64,000 nt of DNA from Stenotrophomonas sp. SY1 (GTDB lineage: Bacteria > Pseudomonadota > Gammaproteobacteria > Xanthomonadales > Xanthomonadaceae), in assembly GCF_021202945.1 (NCBI RefSeq), contig NZ_JAJOYR010000001.1:1302001-1366000 (forward strand). Direction: 5' to 3'. The notes beneath the pieces are model-generated. The model was not told the origin of the DNA, searched no databases, and saw only the letters and a program-made list of their open reading frames with translations. The stretch's first letter is position 1. Each line of letters starts with the position of its first letter. This document shows positions 38,598-46,012 of the stretch, piece after piece. Made by a program: the position numbers and the translations under genes.

Positions 38598-38825
38598 CTA
38601 GGCGGCCGGCTTCCACTCGTTGCGGACCCACGCCTGGACGGCTGACTGACGCCACCTGACGCTGCGTCCGATCTTCTTGGCCGGCGGCGGAAAGTCACGG
38701 CTGGCCATCATCCGATAGATGCTGCTCTTCGAGAATCCGCATTCGGCTTGCACCTGCTTGAGTGGGATCAGCGCGTCCACGGGCAGATTGACGTCGGTCG
38801 TGGGCAGGTTGTTGTTGATGTTCAT
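38598..38825 (-). CDS. alpA: AlpA-family transcriptional regulator / excisionase-like protein
   Basis: 75 residues. The helix-turn-helix VDALIPLKQVQAECGFSKSSIYRMMASRDFPPPAKKIGRSVRWRQSAVQAWV is the MerR-like AlpA fold found next to many integrases, where it activates int or acts as a directionality factor. I chose the ATG at 38825 because a GAGGA ribosome site lies eight bases before it; an in-frame ATG at 38945 would add 40 Ser/Asn/Gln-rich residues and lacks a good site. It is the last gene of the leftward operon, next to attL. Confidence 0.85.
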   Translation of the reverse strand: MNINNNLPTTDVNLPVDALIPLKQVQAECGFSKSSIYRMMASRDFPPPAKKIGRSVRWRQSAVQAWVRNEWKPAA

Positions 38826-38925
38826 ACGTTGTTCCTCGCTGTGTACTGAGCCTTGCTGGGCATTGCCGGACAGATTGTTGCCACTGGGATTCTCCGGGGA
38901 CGAGAAGGCACTGAATGCCAATGCA

Positions 38926-39114
38926 TCACTCGCCTGGGTCGTCATCGGATGGCCCGCTCGGCGGCAGCCGCCAGTGAGTGATGTCGTGGTCCTCTTCGCC
39001 GCGCCATTTGCCGAACACCGCCTCCTCGCGGCCGACGTGCCACAGCATCAGTCGCCTGCCATTCGTTGGGGCGGTTGCAATGGGGCGCCACCCGGTACTG
39101 GTGTGATCGTTCAT
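38926..39114 (-). CDS. Small DUF551-like phage protein
   Basis: 62 residues, MNDHTSTGWRPIATAPTNGRRLMLWH and a C-terminal ITHWRLPPSGP, matching the W-x-P-I-x-T-A-P-x-x-G ... THW-x-x-L-P-x-x-P pattern of DUF551-type phage proteins of unknown function. Its ATG overlaps the upstream gene stop (ATGA at 39111-39114), showing translational coupling. Confidence 0.7.
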   Translation of the reverse strand: MNDHTSTGWRPIATAPTNGRRLMLWHVGREEAVFGKWRGEEDHDITHWRLPPSGPSDDDPGE

Positions 39115-39704
39115 CGCTTCTTGGCCTCGGCTATGAACTCCTGCAGCTTTTCCAGAAGGAACTCTGTCTCTTGCCTCCACCGGCGCGAGTCGGAGTGATT
39201 CAGGTACTTGGTGAGGTAGAGCAATTTCTCGAGCGGCTCAATCAACCATGCCGCGCTGAAGGGGAGAACGGTTCGAGGATCTCTTGGCGGGGGAGGAGGC
39301 GGCATACAGTCCGGCCCCGCCCAGGTCAGGCCGATCTTGCAGTGCCGGCACTCGCCGGTGCGCCTATCGAAATCATGTTCGCGTGCTGGCTTGGAAACGG
39401 TCGGGTTCTCGAACAGGGCACGTACCACCAGGCCGCGTCGCTGTGCACTGAAGACGATGTTGGCGTTGGCCAGCACCCAGCAGCCAGGCGACAAGTCATC
39501 CTTGCGCCTGTACTCCCAGCGCACGGCATGCGCGGAATACAGCTGGGTCATCAGGATGTCCGCCCACTCGCGCACGCGGGACGCCTCCACGGGACCGCCT
39601 TCCGGGTCGATGAGGCGCATGCTGGCGAGGACGGCTGCGACGGGTGACGAGGCTGTGGTGGCTTCCATTACGGCGATTCCGCGCTCAGGCAGTTGTTGTG
39701 TCAT
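39111..39704 (-). CDS. Phage-type protein of unknown function
   Basis: 197 residues, not recognised. A cysteine cluster (GECRHCKIGLTWAGPDC, C-x2-C-x8-C) followed by a run of prolines (about 133-142) suggests a small metal-binding knuckle and a flexible linker. The C-terminus is helical. It sits in the tightly packed leftward operon, one base from the upstream small gene and overlapping the downstream one. Confidence 0.6.
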   Translation of the reverse strand: MTQQLPERGIAVMEATTASSPVAAVLASMRLIDPEGGPVEASRVREWADILMTQLYSAHAVRWEYRRKDDLSPGCWVLANANIVFSAQRRGLVVRALFENPTVSKPAREHDFDRRTGECRHCKIGLTWAGPDCMPPPPPPRDPRTVLPFSAAWLIEPLEKLLYLTKYLNHSDSRRWRQETEFLLEKLQEFIAEAKKR

Positions 39705-39908
39705 TCAATCCAAGTTCCAGCTGATGGGGCGGCGCCGATACCAGAGCCCGGACAGGTAGCGCGGCTTCGGTCCCGGCAGCTCTGCGCCTCGCATTCGCGG
39801 CCCACGCGAGAAGGCGCCAGTAGAACGCTCCGCCATCCCGCGCGCTGCGACGCGAGCGCGCTTCGCTGAGGAGAACCCGAGCCGTGTGCTTCGCCTGGTT
39901 TCCGTCAC
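39705..39908 (-). CDS. Small basic protein, unknown
   Basis: 67 residues from a GTG whose first bases overlap the methyltransferase stop (GTGA at 39905-39908); its own stop abuts the next ATG. It is very Arg-rich (TRRSTRLGFSSAKRARVAARG), with no known motif. The support is positional: perfect coupling on both sides. The composition alone would not justify it. Confidence 0.5.
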   Translation of the reverse strand: MTETRRSTRLGFSSAKRARVAARGMAERSTGAFSRGPRMRGAELPGPKPRYLSGLWYRRRPISWNLD

Positions 39909-40477
39909 GCATCGCTCGCCTCCTGCGGGCTGTCAGCCACCAGTGCGACGAGCGCACCGGGTAGCCCCGACTGATGCTGGGCACGGCGATTAGCGTCGCC
40001 GTAGGCGACCAGGCAGATGGGGCCGCCACTGTTGCCGCGTGCACGCGTCCCGTCCGGATAGTGGAAGTTAGGGCCGCCGGGCAGGAACAGCACGCCAGAG
40101 GCATGCGGCCACACCCAGCGACGGGACTTGCCGGTCTCCCTGCGAGCGAACGCCAGGGCAATGCCGTTCGCATGCTCAGCCAGCCTCTGCAACCACGCCT
40201 TGGTGTATTGCCCGAACGGCGGGTTGCACCACACGCAGTCATGCCAGTTGGTGGTCAGTCCATCCTCCGGTAGTTCGATGTGCTTCGCGGCAGTGGGCCA
40301 CGGGCGCGGCGATGGAGCTGCGCACGGATCAAGGTCGAACGGGCCAAGGGCTTCGGTCATGCGAGGTGGCCGCAGCCACACGTGGATGGCAGCTGCGGGG
40401 CGAGCGGCATATGGGGGCATACCATCAGCCATTACGTCCCCATGCGGACGCACCGCGAGAGCATTTGCCGCCCGCAT
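39905..40477 (-). CDS. Phage DNA N6-adenine methyltransferase (PF05869-like)
   Basis: 190 residues. FDLDPCAAPSPRPW and the catalytic CNPPFGQYTKAWLQRL (an NPPF-type motif IV) identify the small phage Dam family. It would methylate adenines, possibly protecting element DNA from host restriction. The ATG at 40477 gives the longest form; the ATG at 40432 (MADGMPPYAARP) fits the family start at least as well. It is divergent from the membrane-protein gene at 40507. Confidence 0.83.
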   Translation of the reverse strand: MRAANALAVRPHGDVMADGMPPYAARPAAAIHVWLRPPRMTEALGPFDLDPCAAPSPRPWPTAAKHIELPEDGLTTNWHDCVWCNPPFGQYTKAWLQRLAEHANGIALAFARRETGKSRRWVWPHASGVLFLPGGPNFHYPDGTRARGNSGGPICLVAYGDANRRAQHQSGLPGALVALVADSPQEASDA

Positions 40478-40506
40478 GGCAGAATGCGGCGAAACAGGGG
40501 GATGCG

Positions 40507-41130
40507 ATGGCCAATGAGTTCTGTCCGCTGGCTGCGGATTGGGGGAACTGGGCAGATTGGGCGGGTGTTATCGTGGCGTTGATCGCAGCGGTGGCCACGA
40601 TCTGTGCCGTTCGTGTGGCTCTCAGGACCAGCCGAGAAGCGGTCAACGAGGCCAAACGCATTCGTGACCAAGACAGAGTGCACAACGCGGACGCTGCGCG
40701 TAGCCGCGCTGAGGCTCGCATGATTGTCATGGACCACGAGCTCTACGTCCTGGGTGGAAAGCTGAAAAGGATCAAAGACTCGCTCTCGCCGGCCGTGCTT
40801 TCCGGGGATCCTGCAAGGCTGGGTAGATGGATTCGCGGTCAGGTTCCTAGCTCTCCGCTGCCAATGCTGGAAAGGTATGCCGGAGAGGTTGATTCCATTG
40901 GGAAAGAGGATGCGGCCGTGCTCTTGTCTATACTTGCAGGCTGGTACGCAATGCAAGATGAGCTCCGAGCCGTGCATTGGGACTCTCCTGACACGTTTGA
41001 TATTGAAGATGTGCAAAGCGCGACGTGTGGAGCCTACGAGATGATTCTGGACATCATGCGAGACGGTCGCGAGGTCACCAGAAAATGGTCCCAGCGTATT
41101 CGTCCGAACCTTCCAGATACCGACTTCTGA
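40507..41130 (+). CDS. Membrane-anchored protein of unknown function (opposite strand, moron-like)
   Basis: 207 residues. One N-terminal transmembrane helix (ADWGNWADWAGVIVALIAAVATICAV) is followed by a charged helical cytoplasmic region. It is the only plus-strand gene inside the leftward operon, so it has its own promoter and may be expressed in the lysogen. The build, a short membrane anchor plus a soluble helical domain, recalls phage-encoded exclusion or defence proteins, but there is no family evidence. Confidence 0.65.
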   Translation: MANEFCPLAADWGNWADWAGVIVALIAAVATICAVRVALRTSREAVNEAKRIRDQDRVHNADAARSRAEARMIVMDHELYVLGGKLKRIKDSLSPAVLSGDPARLGRWIRGQVPSSPLPMLERYAGEVDSIGKEDAAVLLSILAGWYAMQDELRAVHWDSPDTFDIEDVQSATCGAYEMILDIMRDGREVTRKWSQRIRPNLPDTDF

Positions 41131-41398
41131 CGGACGATTCACGCGGCTTCGTTCATTGCGGCTATGTCCATCTCGTCTGCGGCTTCGCGCGACTGATACT
41201 TGGTCTGATTGAGGACGTTGGCGCTGTACACCGATTTGGCGGGGAAGAACGAGTGCCGCCGCTGGTTCTGCTACCGAATGTGTTCGCAACGCCACAGGCG
41301 GTAAATCGCGACTGTTCAGTCGAGGGGGGGCGTGCGTGTTCAGATCAGCCCGCAATTGCTGCCCGGCGTGCGGTGCGCGGTGAGCGACGTGGTTGGGG

Positions 41399-41737
41399 TC
41401 AGCCATTGCGCTGCTCTATCAGGAAGGTGGGATCGACGGCCCAACCGGCCTCGCGCGCACCGAGGAGGCGCAGCTCGTTGGTGTCGAATTCGTCCAAGCC
41501 GAGCAGTCGCGCAGCCTGGTCGATGTGGTTGGGGGAGAACGGACGCTGTCCGCTGAACAGGTCGTAGACGTTCTGTTTCGTGCACCCCCAAGCGCCGGCG
41601 AGTTCCTGCATGCGCTTGCCTTCCTCCTGCAGGTGTCGCCGAAGCAGGGCACGCACGCTGTTGACCGATCGCGGCACCCGGATCGGCCGACCGCCTGCGG
41701 CCATGCCGTTGTTGGCGGCTTGTCGGCGGGCTTTCAT
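41399..41737 (-). CDS. Helix-turn-helix DNA-binding protein
   Basis: 112 residues from an ATG with AGGCGG five bases upstream. A Cro/CI-type HTH is visible in LLRRHLQEEGKRMQELAGAWGCTKQNVYDLFSGQRPFSPNHIDQAARLLGL. The N-terminus is basic (MKARRQAANNGMAAGGRPIRVPRS). Its start overlaps the stop of a methylase remnant (ATGA). It may regulate the leftward operon. Confidence 0.72.
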   Translation of the reverse strand: MKARRQAANNGMAAGGRPIRVPRSVNSVRALLRRHLQEEGKRMQELAGAWGCTKQNVYDLFSGQRPFSPNHIDQAARLLGLDEFDTNELRLLGAREAGWAVDPTFLIEQRNG

Positions 41738-41904
41738 GCTGCCGCCTTCGCGCGAGCAGGCACTGAGTCGAGATTCGCGCGAGCAAGGGCAGCGATTGGC
41801 GGTGGGCTGACGCTGTTGCCCACCATGCGCACAGCTGCGCTGTTGGTGAGCAACGTCCCGTCCGCCGTGCGATCGATGATGCAGGCAGAGCGAAGATGCG
41901 CCGC
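41734..41904 (-). pseudogene. C-terminal remnant of a DNA cytosine-5 methyltransferase
   Basis: In the same minus-strand frame as the upstream gene, directly after its TGA, 56 codons read AAHLRSACIIDRTADGTLL, then TNSAAVRMVGNSVSPPP and IAALARANLD. The segment VRMVGNSVSPP is motif X of C5-cytosine methylases, where phage enzymes end. There is no start codon and the catalytic PCQ and ENV motifs are absent, so the rest has been deleted. Its stop overlaps the next ATG, a coupling that must predate the deletion. Confidence 0.8.
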
Positions 41905-42255
41905 TCATGCATGCACCTTGCGGGGCTTGCTATAGCCGGCACCAGGCACGACCGGGATGCCACGGAAGGTGATGGGACCGGCTTTGTGCGGCTCGCTCTG
42001 GACCTTGCCGCCTGCTGTTCCATCGGCCTTGCGGCGCTCGTTCTCGATCCTGTCTTGCTCTTTGGCATGGCGCCGATACGCAGAGTTGAGGGCGCGCAGA
42101 AGGTGGCGGTGATCACCGGGGAAGATGTCCACTTTGCTCGGGGCTTTCCCGGCGCTGGCCATGTAATCCACCAACGTCTCTACCTTCTCGCGGACGCGCT
42201 TGCTGCGTTCGTCAGAGAGCGCGTGGGTGGCGAGGTCGACTGCAATTGTGCTCAT
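41905..42255 (-). CDS. Phage-type protein of unknown function
   Basis: 116 residues, acidic-basic and helical (MSTIAVDLATHALSDERSKRVREKVETLVDYM ... HLLRALNSAYRRHAKEQDRIENERRKADG). Not recognised. The ATG overlaps the lipoprotein stop by four bases. The C-terminus (FRGIPVVPGAGYSKPRKVHA) runs in frame into the methylase remnant, so this end may itself have been reshaped by the deletion. Confidence 0.6.
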   Translation of the reverse strand: MSTIAVDLATHALSDERSKRVREKVETLVDYMASAGKAPSKVDIFPGDHRHLLRALNSAYRRHAKEQDRIENERRKADGTAGGKVQSEPHKAGPITFRGIPVVPGAGYSKPRKVHA

Positions 42256-42809
42256 GGACGAACCTCCAGGAATGCCAGGTCATAGATGACGCATCGCGCC
42301 CGGGCCGCCGGTGGGGTGCCGGCGTCGACCACGGGATGCAGGGGGACAACCGCAGTTGCCCGGGCGCATGCGTCGGGGGAAACCGAATAGGAGCCGTCAA
42401 TCACGGCATCGACGGCATTGAGGGCGGCCTGCCAGCGCTCCTGGGAGAAGTCCTGCGTGAGCGCGATGGCGACTCCGGCGGAGCAGTCGGGCACACGTTC
42501 GGTAGCCCGGAATCCGTTGAGGACAGTGGAGGCGATGGTGGTGCGCAATCCCCAGTCGTTGTGCTGCGCGAACTCGTAGACGGCGAGCGTGGCGCAGAAG
42601 CGCGGATCGACGATCTTCAAATCGGCCGGCACGGTGACGCCGCCGTCAACGGTTTTGAGGGGCTCGACAACCGGCTCAGGGGCCTGAGTCGCTGCGCAGG
42701 CGCCCAAGAGCAGCAGCGTGGCAAGAGCGACTGCGCAGTTACGGCTGCGGGCAAGGCTTAAGCGGTGGGGCTGGCTGCTGGTGCTTTGAAACAGGGGCAT
42801 GTGCTGCAT
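42252..42809 (-). CDS. Putative lipoprotein, first gene of the leftward operon
   Basis: 185 residues with a lipoprotein signal: basic start, hydrophobic VALATLLLLGAC, lipobox LLGAC. The mature part has four further cysteines (in FCATLAV, DCSAGV, ACARAT, RCVIYD), probably disulfide-bonded in the periplasm. It is the first gene downstream of the OL-like operator/pL. A periplasmic lipoprotein in this early position is unusual for a lambdoid element; the function is unknown. The start could also be the ATG at 42800. Confidence 0.7.
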   Translation of the reverse strand: MQHMPLFQSTSSQPHRLSLARSRNCAVALATLLLLGACAATQAPEPVVEPLKTVDGGVTVPADLKIVDPRFCATLAVYEFAQHNDWGLRTTIASTVLNGFRATERVPDCSAGVAIALTQDFSQERWQAALNAVDAVIDGSYSVSPDACARATAVVPLHPVVDAGTPPAARARCVIYDLAFLEVRP

Positions 42810-42829
42810 CCGTCAGTGGCGACGGGTGC

Positions 42830-42870
42830 AGATTACCAAATGGTAAACGGAAAGCAATACCAGATGGTAA
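42830..42870 (-). promoter_or_regulatory. OL-like operator pair and leftward promoter pL
   Basis: Two 14-bp dyads, TTACCAAATGGTAA (42833-42846) and ATACCAGATGGTAA (42857-42870), lie 24 bases apart centre to centre. On the minus strand -35 TTGCTT (42857-42852) and -10 TAATCT (42835-42830) have a 16-base spacer. The operators overlap the -10 and the edge of the -35, so repressor binding would block leftward transcription. Confidence 0.75.
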
Positions 42871-42906
42871 ATATCTTGTTTGCCGGTCAACCGGCGGGGC
42901 GTTGAC

Positions 42907-43341
42907 CTACGCCAGAGGCGTGCCCTTGCTGTCGTGTCGGACGGTGAATGCCTGGATGAGCCCCAGCAAGTAGAGCGCGACAAACAGCGCTGCGAAGAAG
43001 AGGGGTTCGGCGACCAACATCAGGAGCAAGGCGATGATCTTCAATGCGCCGAGTCCGAACTTGCCGATGTAGAAATCGTGAAAGCCAAGGGGGCCAAATA
43101 GGATGGCCAACACGATGTAGAGGGTCCGGCTGCTGGGGGCTAGCTGCGTCGGCAGGGTGGATTGCTGGCCTATCTCAAACACTGGCGCGGCGAGGTCAAC
43201 GGGGACTCCCCCGGGGCCGGTGATTACGTGGCCCGATGGCGCCGGCGACCTGGCTTGCCGCTGGGGGGCTCCGCAACCAGGGCAGGCCGCAGCCTGATCA
43301 CTGATCTGCCGCCCACATTCCTTGCAGCTCACCAAAGCCAT
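42907..43341 (-). CDS. Zinc-ribbon TM2-domain membrane protein in the rexAB position
   Basis: 144 residues. An N-terminal zinc ribbon (CKECGRQISDQAAACPGCG, C-x2-C...C-x2-C) is followed by a Pro/Gly-rich linker and a TM2 domain (LAILFGPLGFHDFYIGKFGLGALKIIALLLMLV). It starts 10 bases after the CI-type repressor stop in the same direction, so it should be transcribed from the lysogenic maintenance promoter. It lies between cI and OL, exactly where lambda has rexAB. An exclusion or host-modifying role is inference only. Confidence 0.8.
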   Translation of the reverse strand: MALVSCKECGRQISDQAAACPGCGAPQRQARSPAPSGHVITGPGGVPVDLAAPVFEIGQQSTLPTQLAPSSRTLYIVLAILFGPLGFHDFYIGKFGLGALKIIALLLMLVAEPLFFAALFVALYLLGLIQAFTVRHDSKGTPLA

Positions 43342-43350
43342 GTTCGTCCC

Positions 43351-44052
43351 TCAGTTGAAGCGGTCGATCCTGTTACGCAGGTAGACCTTGCCACCAATGG
43401 TGGCGCCAGGTGGCATCGGAAATGCCGGATACAGCGCCGAGTTGGCGCTCACGATGTACACCGCATTGCCTCGGTCCTGCAGGCCTTTCACCTGCTGACC
43501 GTTGCCCGTGTTGATGAGATAGATGCCGTCACCGTCGAAGGTTTGGACACCAGAGTCCACCAGAAGCGATTCGCCAGGCTGGATGATGGGCAGCATCGAA
43601 TCCCCGCGACCAGTTACCAGCACCAAGCGCCCAGGAGAGGGGACGAAGCCGACGATGGAACGGATGTAGTTCGATGTGAAATCCATCGACCTAATCACCT
43701 CCGGGTAATCGTCATTGATCCGTCCATCCCCCATATCCGCGTCTCCATCCAGTTGCTGGACGTGAACATAGGTCGGGTTGGTCGCAGTCTCTGCGACTGG
43801 CGCGACGCGGCTGGGGCTCGGCTCATTCTGCGTCGCAGAACTCAGGTAGCCAGCGGGCATCCCGGCGGCGATTTCCAGAGAGGCAGCGCGCTTCTCGCCG
43901 AATGACTTGCGCTTCAGAAGGCCCGACAACTCGCCTTGATTTATGCCAGTCGCAGCAGCGAACGAGGCTTGGCTGCCGGCATGGTTCTCGTTTATCCATT
44001 GCTGGAGCCGCTCGCGGCGGGTGGCAACTGCGGGGGTGTCGTCGGTGCGCAT
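43351..44052 (-). CDS. CI/LexA-type prophage repressor with S24 autoproteolytic domain
   Basis: 233 residues. The N-terminal HTH (QASFAAATGINQGELSGLLKRKSFGEKRA) is followed by a linker and a peptidase S24 domain, with the nucleophile in GRGDSMLPIIQPGESLLVD and the general-base Lys in GQQVKGLQ. Such repressors self-cleave with RecA filaments, so the element should be SOS-inducible. I prefer the ATG at 44052, which has GGAG nine bases upstream; the ATG at 44067 lies at the edge of an operator and lacks a ribosome site. Confidence 0.88.
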   Translation of the reverse strand: MRTDDTPAVATRRERLQQWINENHAGSQASFAAATGINQGELSGLLKRKSFGEKRAASLEIAAGMPAGYLSSATQNEPSPSRVAPVAETATNPTYVHVQQLDGDADMGDGRINDDYPEVIRSMDFTSNYIRSIVGFVPSPGRLVLVTGRGDSMLPIIQPGESLLVDSGVQTFDGDGIYLINTGNGQQVKGLQDRGNAVYIVSANSALYPAFPMPPGATIGGKVYLRNRIDRFN

Positions 44053-44066
44053 ACAAGAAGTCTCCA

Positions 44067-44122
44067 TTACCCATCAGTAATTCACCAAACGGTGTTGCAA
44101 TCGCTTTACCATCTGGTAAAGT
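44067..44122 (+). promoter_or_regulatory. OR-like triple operator and rightward promoter pR
   Basis: Three 14-bp dyads are seen: TTACCCATCAGTAA (44067-44080), TCACCAAACGGTGT (44082-44095) and TTACCATCTGGTAA (44106-44119), the last inside a perfect 16-bp palindrome. pR reads TTGCAA (44095-44100), 16 bases, TAAAGT (44117-44122), the same geometry as pL. Operator spacings are 15 and 24 bases. Confidence 0.78.
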
Positions 44123-44131
44123 CTCGGCGCA

Positions 44132-44217
44132 TGGAGACCCTACGCACCTACCTCAGCACCTTGGCGCCGGACGAGCAGGCGGCGTTTGCCGTCAAGGCCG
44201 GAACAACGATCGGCTAA
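44132..44217 (+). pseudogene. Cro-like protein, apparently truncated to 28 residues
   Basis: METLRTYLSTLAPDEQAAFA continues VKAGTTIG and then stops at TAA. This is the start of a Cro/CI-type HTH (length 60-80 normally), and the stop falls where the recognition helix (typically GYLRK...) should begin. It sits directly after pR, the cro position. Either a nonsense or deletion event has inactivated it, or a mini-Cro remains. It overlaps the upstream end of the next open frame. Confidence 0.55.
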
Positions 44218-44272
44218 CGCTCCGACCGTTCTGCCGACCACGTCAACCAGTTGCGACGAGCGCACGAACAGC

Positions 44273-44914
44273 GTGCAGGCCGTGGAGGCACTGGCAGCGA
44301 CGACGCCATCGACGTCGAATTCGCGGTCGTCCAATGACCCTGACCCGCGCGCTGCTGATGCGCTGTGGACGCTGTGGCAGCAGATGACAGCCATGTTCCC
44401 GGGCACGTGGAGCCGGCAGAACGGGGCCGCACCTTTCGACGACGAGGCGCACCTCACCACCGCCGGCGAAACCTGGTTGCAGGTCATCTCTGGCATGACG
44501 CCTCGGCAGTTGTCCGCCGGCCTTGCCGCATGCTTGCGCAGCGGGCTGCAATGGCCACCGAATCCACCACGCTTCCGCGCCATGTGCTTCGGGCTGCCGT
44601 CGTTGGCGCAGGTGCAGCAGGAGATGGCGCCAAGCAAGATGCAATGCGGATTCACGGTGCTGGTGCGCTCGATCCTCGATCTGCACGTGTACAACGCCGC
44701 CGATGATGGCTTCCAGCAGCAGCGAATGCTGACCGACGCCTACGACCGCGCGGTGGCCCACGTCATGGAGGGGGGCGAGGTGCCTGCCGCGGTGGCCGCG
44801 CTGGAGGCGCCGAAGGCCGACGATTTGACCGTCCGCAACCCTGATGCAGCGCGCGAGGCTATGCGACAGGCGGCGGCGGAACTCGGCTTTGGGGGTGCGC
44901 ATGGAGCTGGCTGA
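44273..44914 (+). CDS. Lambda P-like replication protein (helicase loader)
   Basis: About 213 residues. LWTLWQQMTAMFPGTWSRQNGAAP and ETWLQVISGMTPRQLSAGLAACLRSGLQWPPNPPRFRAMC match the phage replication protein P family, which recruits host DnaB to the phage origin. The start is uncertain: the frame is open from a TTG at 44186, a GTG at 44273 is used here, and the first ATG is at 44384. No O-like initiator is seen beside it. Confidence 0.7.
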   Translation: MQAVEALAATTPSTSNSRSSNDPDPRAADALWTLWQQMTAMFPGTWSRQNGAAPFDDEAHLTTAGETWLQVISGMTPRQLSAGLAACLRSGLQWPPNPPRFRAMCFGLPSLAQVQQEMAPSKMQCGFTVLVRSILDLHVYNAADDGFQQQRMLTDAYDRAVAHVMEGGEVPAAVAALEAPKADDLTVRNPDAAREAMRQAAAELGFGGAHGAG

Positions 44915-45443
44915 CGTGCGCGTGTACCAGCGGCAGCTACTGCTGCACGTGCTGACTCACCACGGCGAGAGCACGGCGGCCGAGGCACTGGAGCTCATGG
45001 GCAACATTGCGCTGGACCAGGGCGCGCCTCGCGACGCCATACTCGTCTCGACGGCCGCCGTGTCAGGGCTGTTGCGCGAACTGCACAGCAACCTGCTGGT
45101 GGTCCGTGGGGAGAACAGGGGTGACACCAGGAACGGCCGCATGGTCGCAACCTGGTCAGTCACGGACGCCGGCCGCATCGATACGCGCCCTGTCCCCGGC
45201 GCAGTTGGCGGGAACGCTGTGCAAGTCCGTGAAGCGCCGGCCGTGCAGGCTGTGGATGAGCGCCGATCGCGAGGCGGGCTCACGTTGCCGCAGCTCATGG
45301 GCCTGCTCACCATAGAGTTCGACGCGATGCTCAGTGAGATGGACCGCGAGCACCAGCAGGCCCAAGAGCGCGCCCGCCGCGAGTTCGAGGGATTCCGCCA
45401 GCGCGCGCTGCGCGTGTGGGGCGTCTCCGAGGCGAGTGCCTGA
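44901..45443 (+). CDS. Phage-type protein of unknown function
   Basis: 180 residues, overlapping the P-like gene by 14 bases and the next gene by one. The first 90 residues look like a winged-helix-type fold (YQRQLLLHVLTHHGESTAAEALELMG ... STAAVSGLLRELHSNLLVVRGENRG), the C-terminal third is a charged coiled coil (LSEMDREHQQAQERARREFEGFRQRALRVWG). A DNA-associated replication accessory role is plausible from position only. Confidence 0.65.
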   Translation: MELADVRVYQRQLLLHVLTHHGESTAAEALELMGNIALDQGAPRDAILVSTAAVSGLLRELHSNLLVVRGENRGDTRNGRMVATWSVTDAGRIDTRPVPGAVGGNAVQVREAPAVQAVDERRSRGGLTLPQLMGLLTIEFDAMLSEMDREHQQAQERARREFEGFRQRALRVWGVSEASA

Positions 45444-46012
45444 TGGCCGGCAAGTCGAGCCCAAGGCGCGCGCTGCGTTACGCAAAGCCGGAGGACATGC
45501 CCGAGGGCATGCGCAAGCTCTACAGCGCCGGGAACAGGGTAGCTCCCGCCGCTGCTGGTGCTGCGGTGCGTGGGTACCGCCCCTGCGTAGGTACCCACGA
45601 AGGGGCTGGCACAGCGGCGGCGAACAGCGCCGCTCCGGCGCGTGGACGGACGCGCCACGTTGCCGGTGAGATGAACAAGACCGAGCGAGCGTATGCAGAC
45701 TTGTTGCTGGGGATGAGACAGCGGGGCGAGATCCTGTGGTTTGGTTTCGAGTGCTGGACCTTCCGCCTTGCCAAGGACACCAGGTACACACCGGACTTCG
45801 TCGTCCAGCTGGCCAACGGAGAGTTGCAGCTGATCGAAGTGAAGGGGCGCGCCAAGGGCGGGCGCTACTTCGCTGAGGACGACGCGAAGGTAAAGGTCAA
45901 GGTCGCTGCGGCCACCTTCCCGATGCTCCAGGTCATGGTTGTTTGGCCGAATGGCAGCGGCGGGTGGGAAGAGGAGAACGTAGGTTGGAGGGAGGTCTCA
46001 GATGACCGTTGA
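45443..46012 (+). CDS. DUF1064 phage nuclease-like protein
   Basis: 189 residues, start overlapping the previous stop (TGATG). The C-terminal 110 residues are DUF1064, with NKTERAYADLLLGM, RYTPDFVV and LIEVKGRAKGG. The D-x-E-V-K pattern is the PD-(D/E)XK active site of this phage endonuclease/Holliday-resolvase-like family. An N-terminal extension of about 80 Ala/Gly/Arg-rich residues is longer than usual. Confidence 0.78.
   Translation: MAGKSSPRRALRYAKPEDMPEGMRKLYSAGNRVAPAAAGAAVRGYRPCVGTHEGAGTAAANSAAPARGRTRHVAGEMNKTERAYADLLLGMRQRGEILWFGFECWTFRLAKDTRYTPDFVVQLANGELQLIEVKGRAKGGRYFAEDDAKVKVKVAAATFPMLQVMVVWPNGSGGWEEENVGWREVSDDR

Noticed and set aside
39685-40242. 185-codon minus-strand frame over the methyltransferase end
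   Set aside because: It is a shifted-frame shadow of the methyltransferase and the small gene at 39705, Arg/Trp/Ser-rich without motifs.
41738-41908. Upstream extension of the HTH gene from the ATG at 41908
   Set aside because: The extra residues (CLHHRSHGGRDVAHQQ) are an out-of-frame reading of the methylase remnant; the ATG at 41737 has a good ribosome site.
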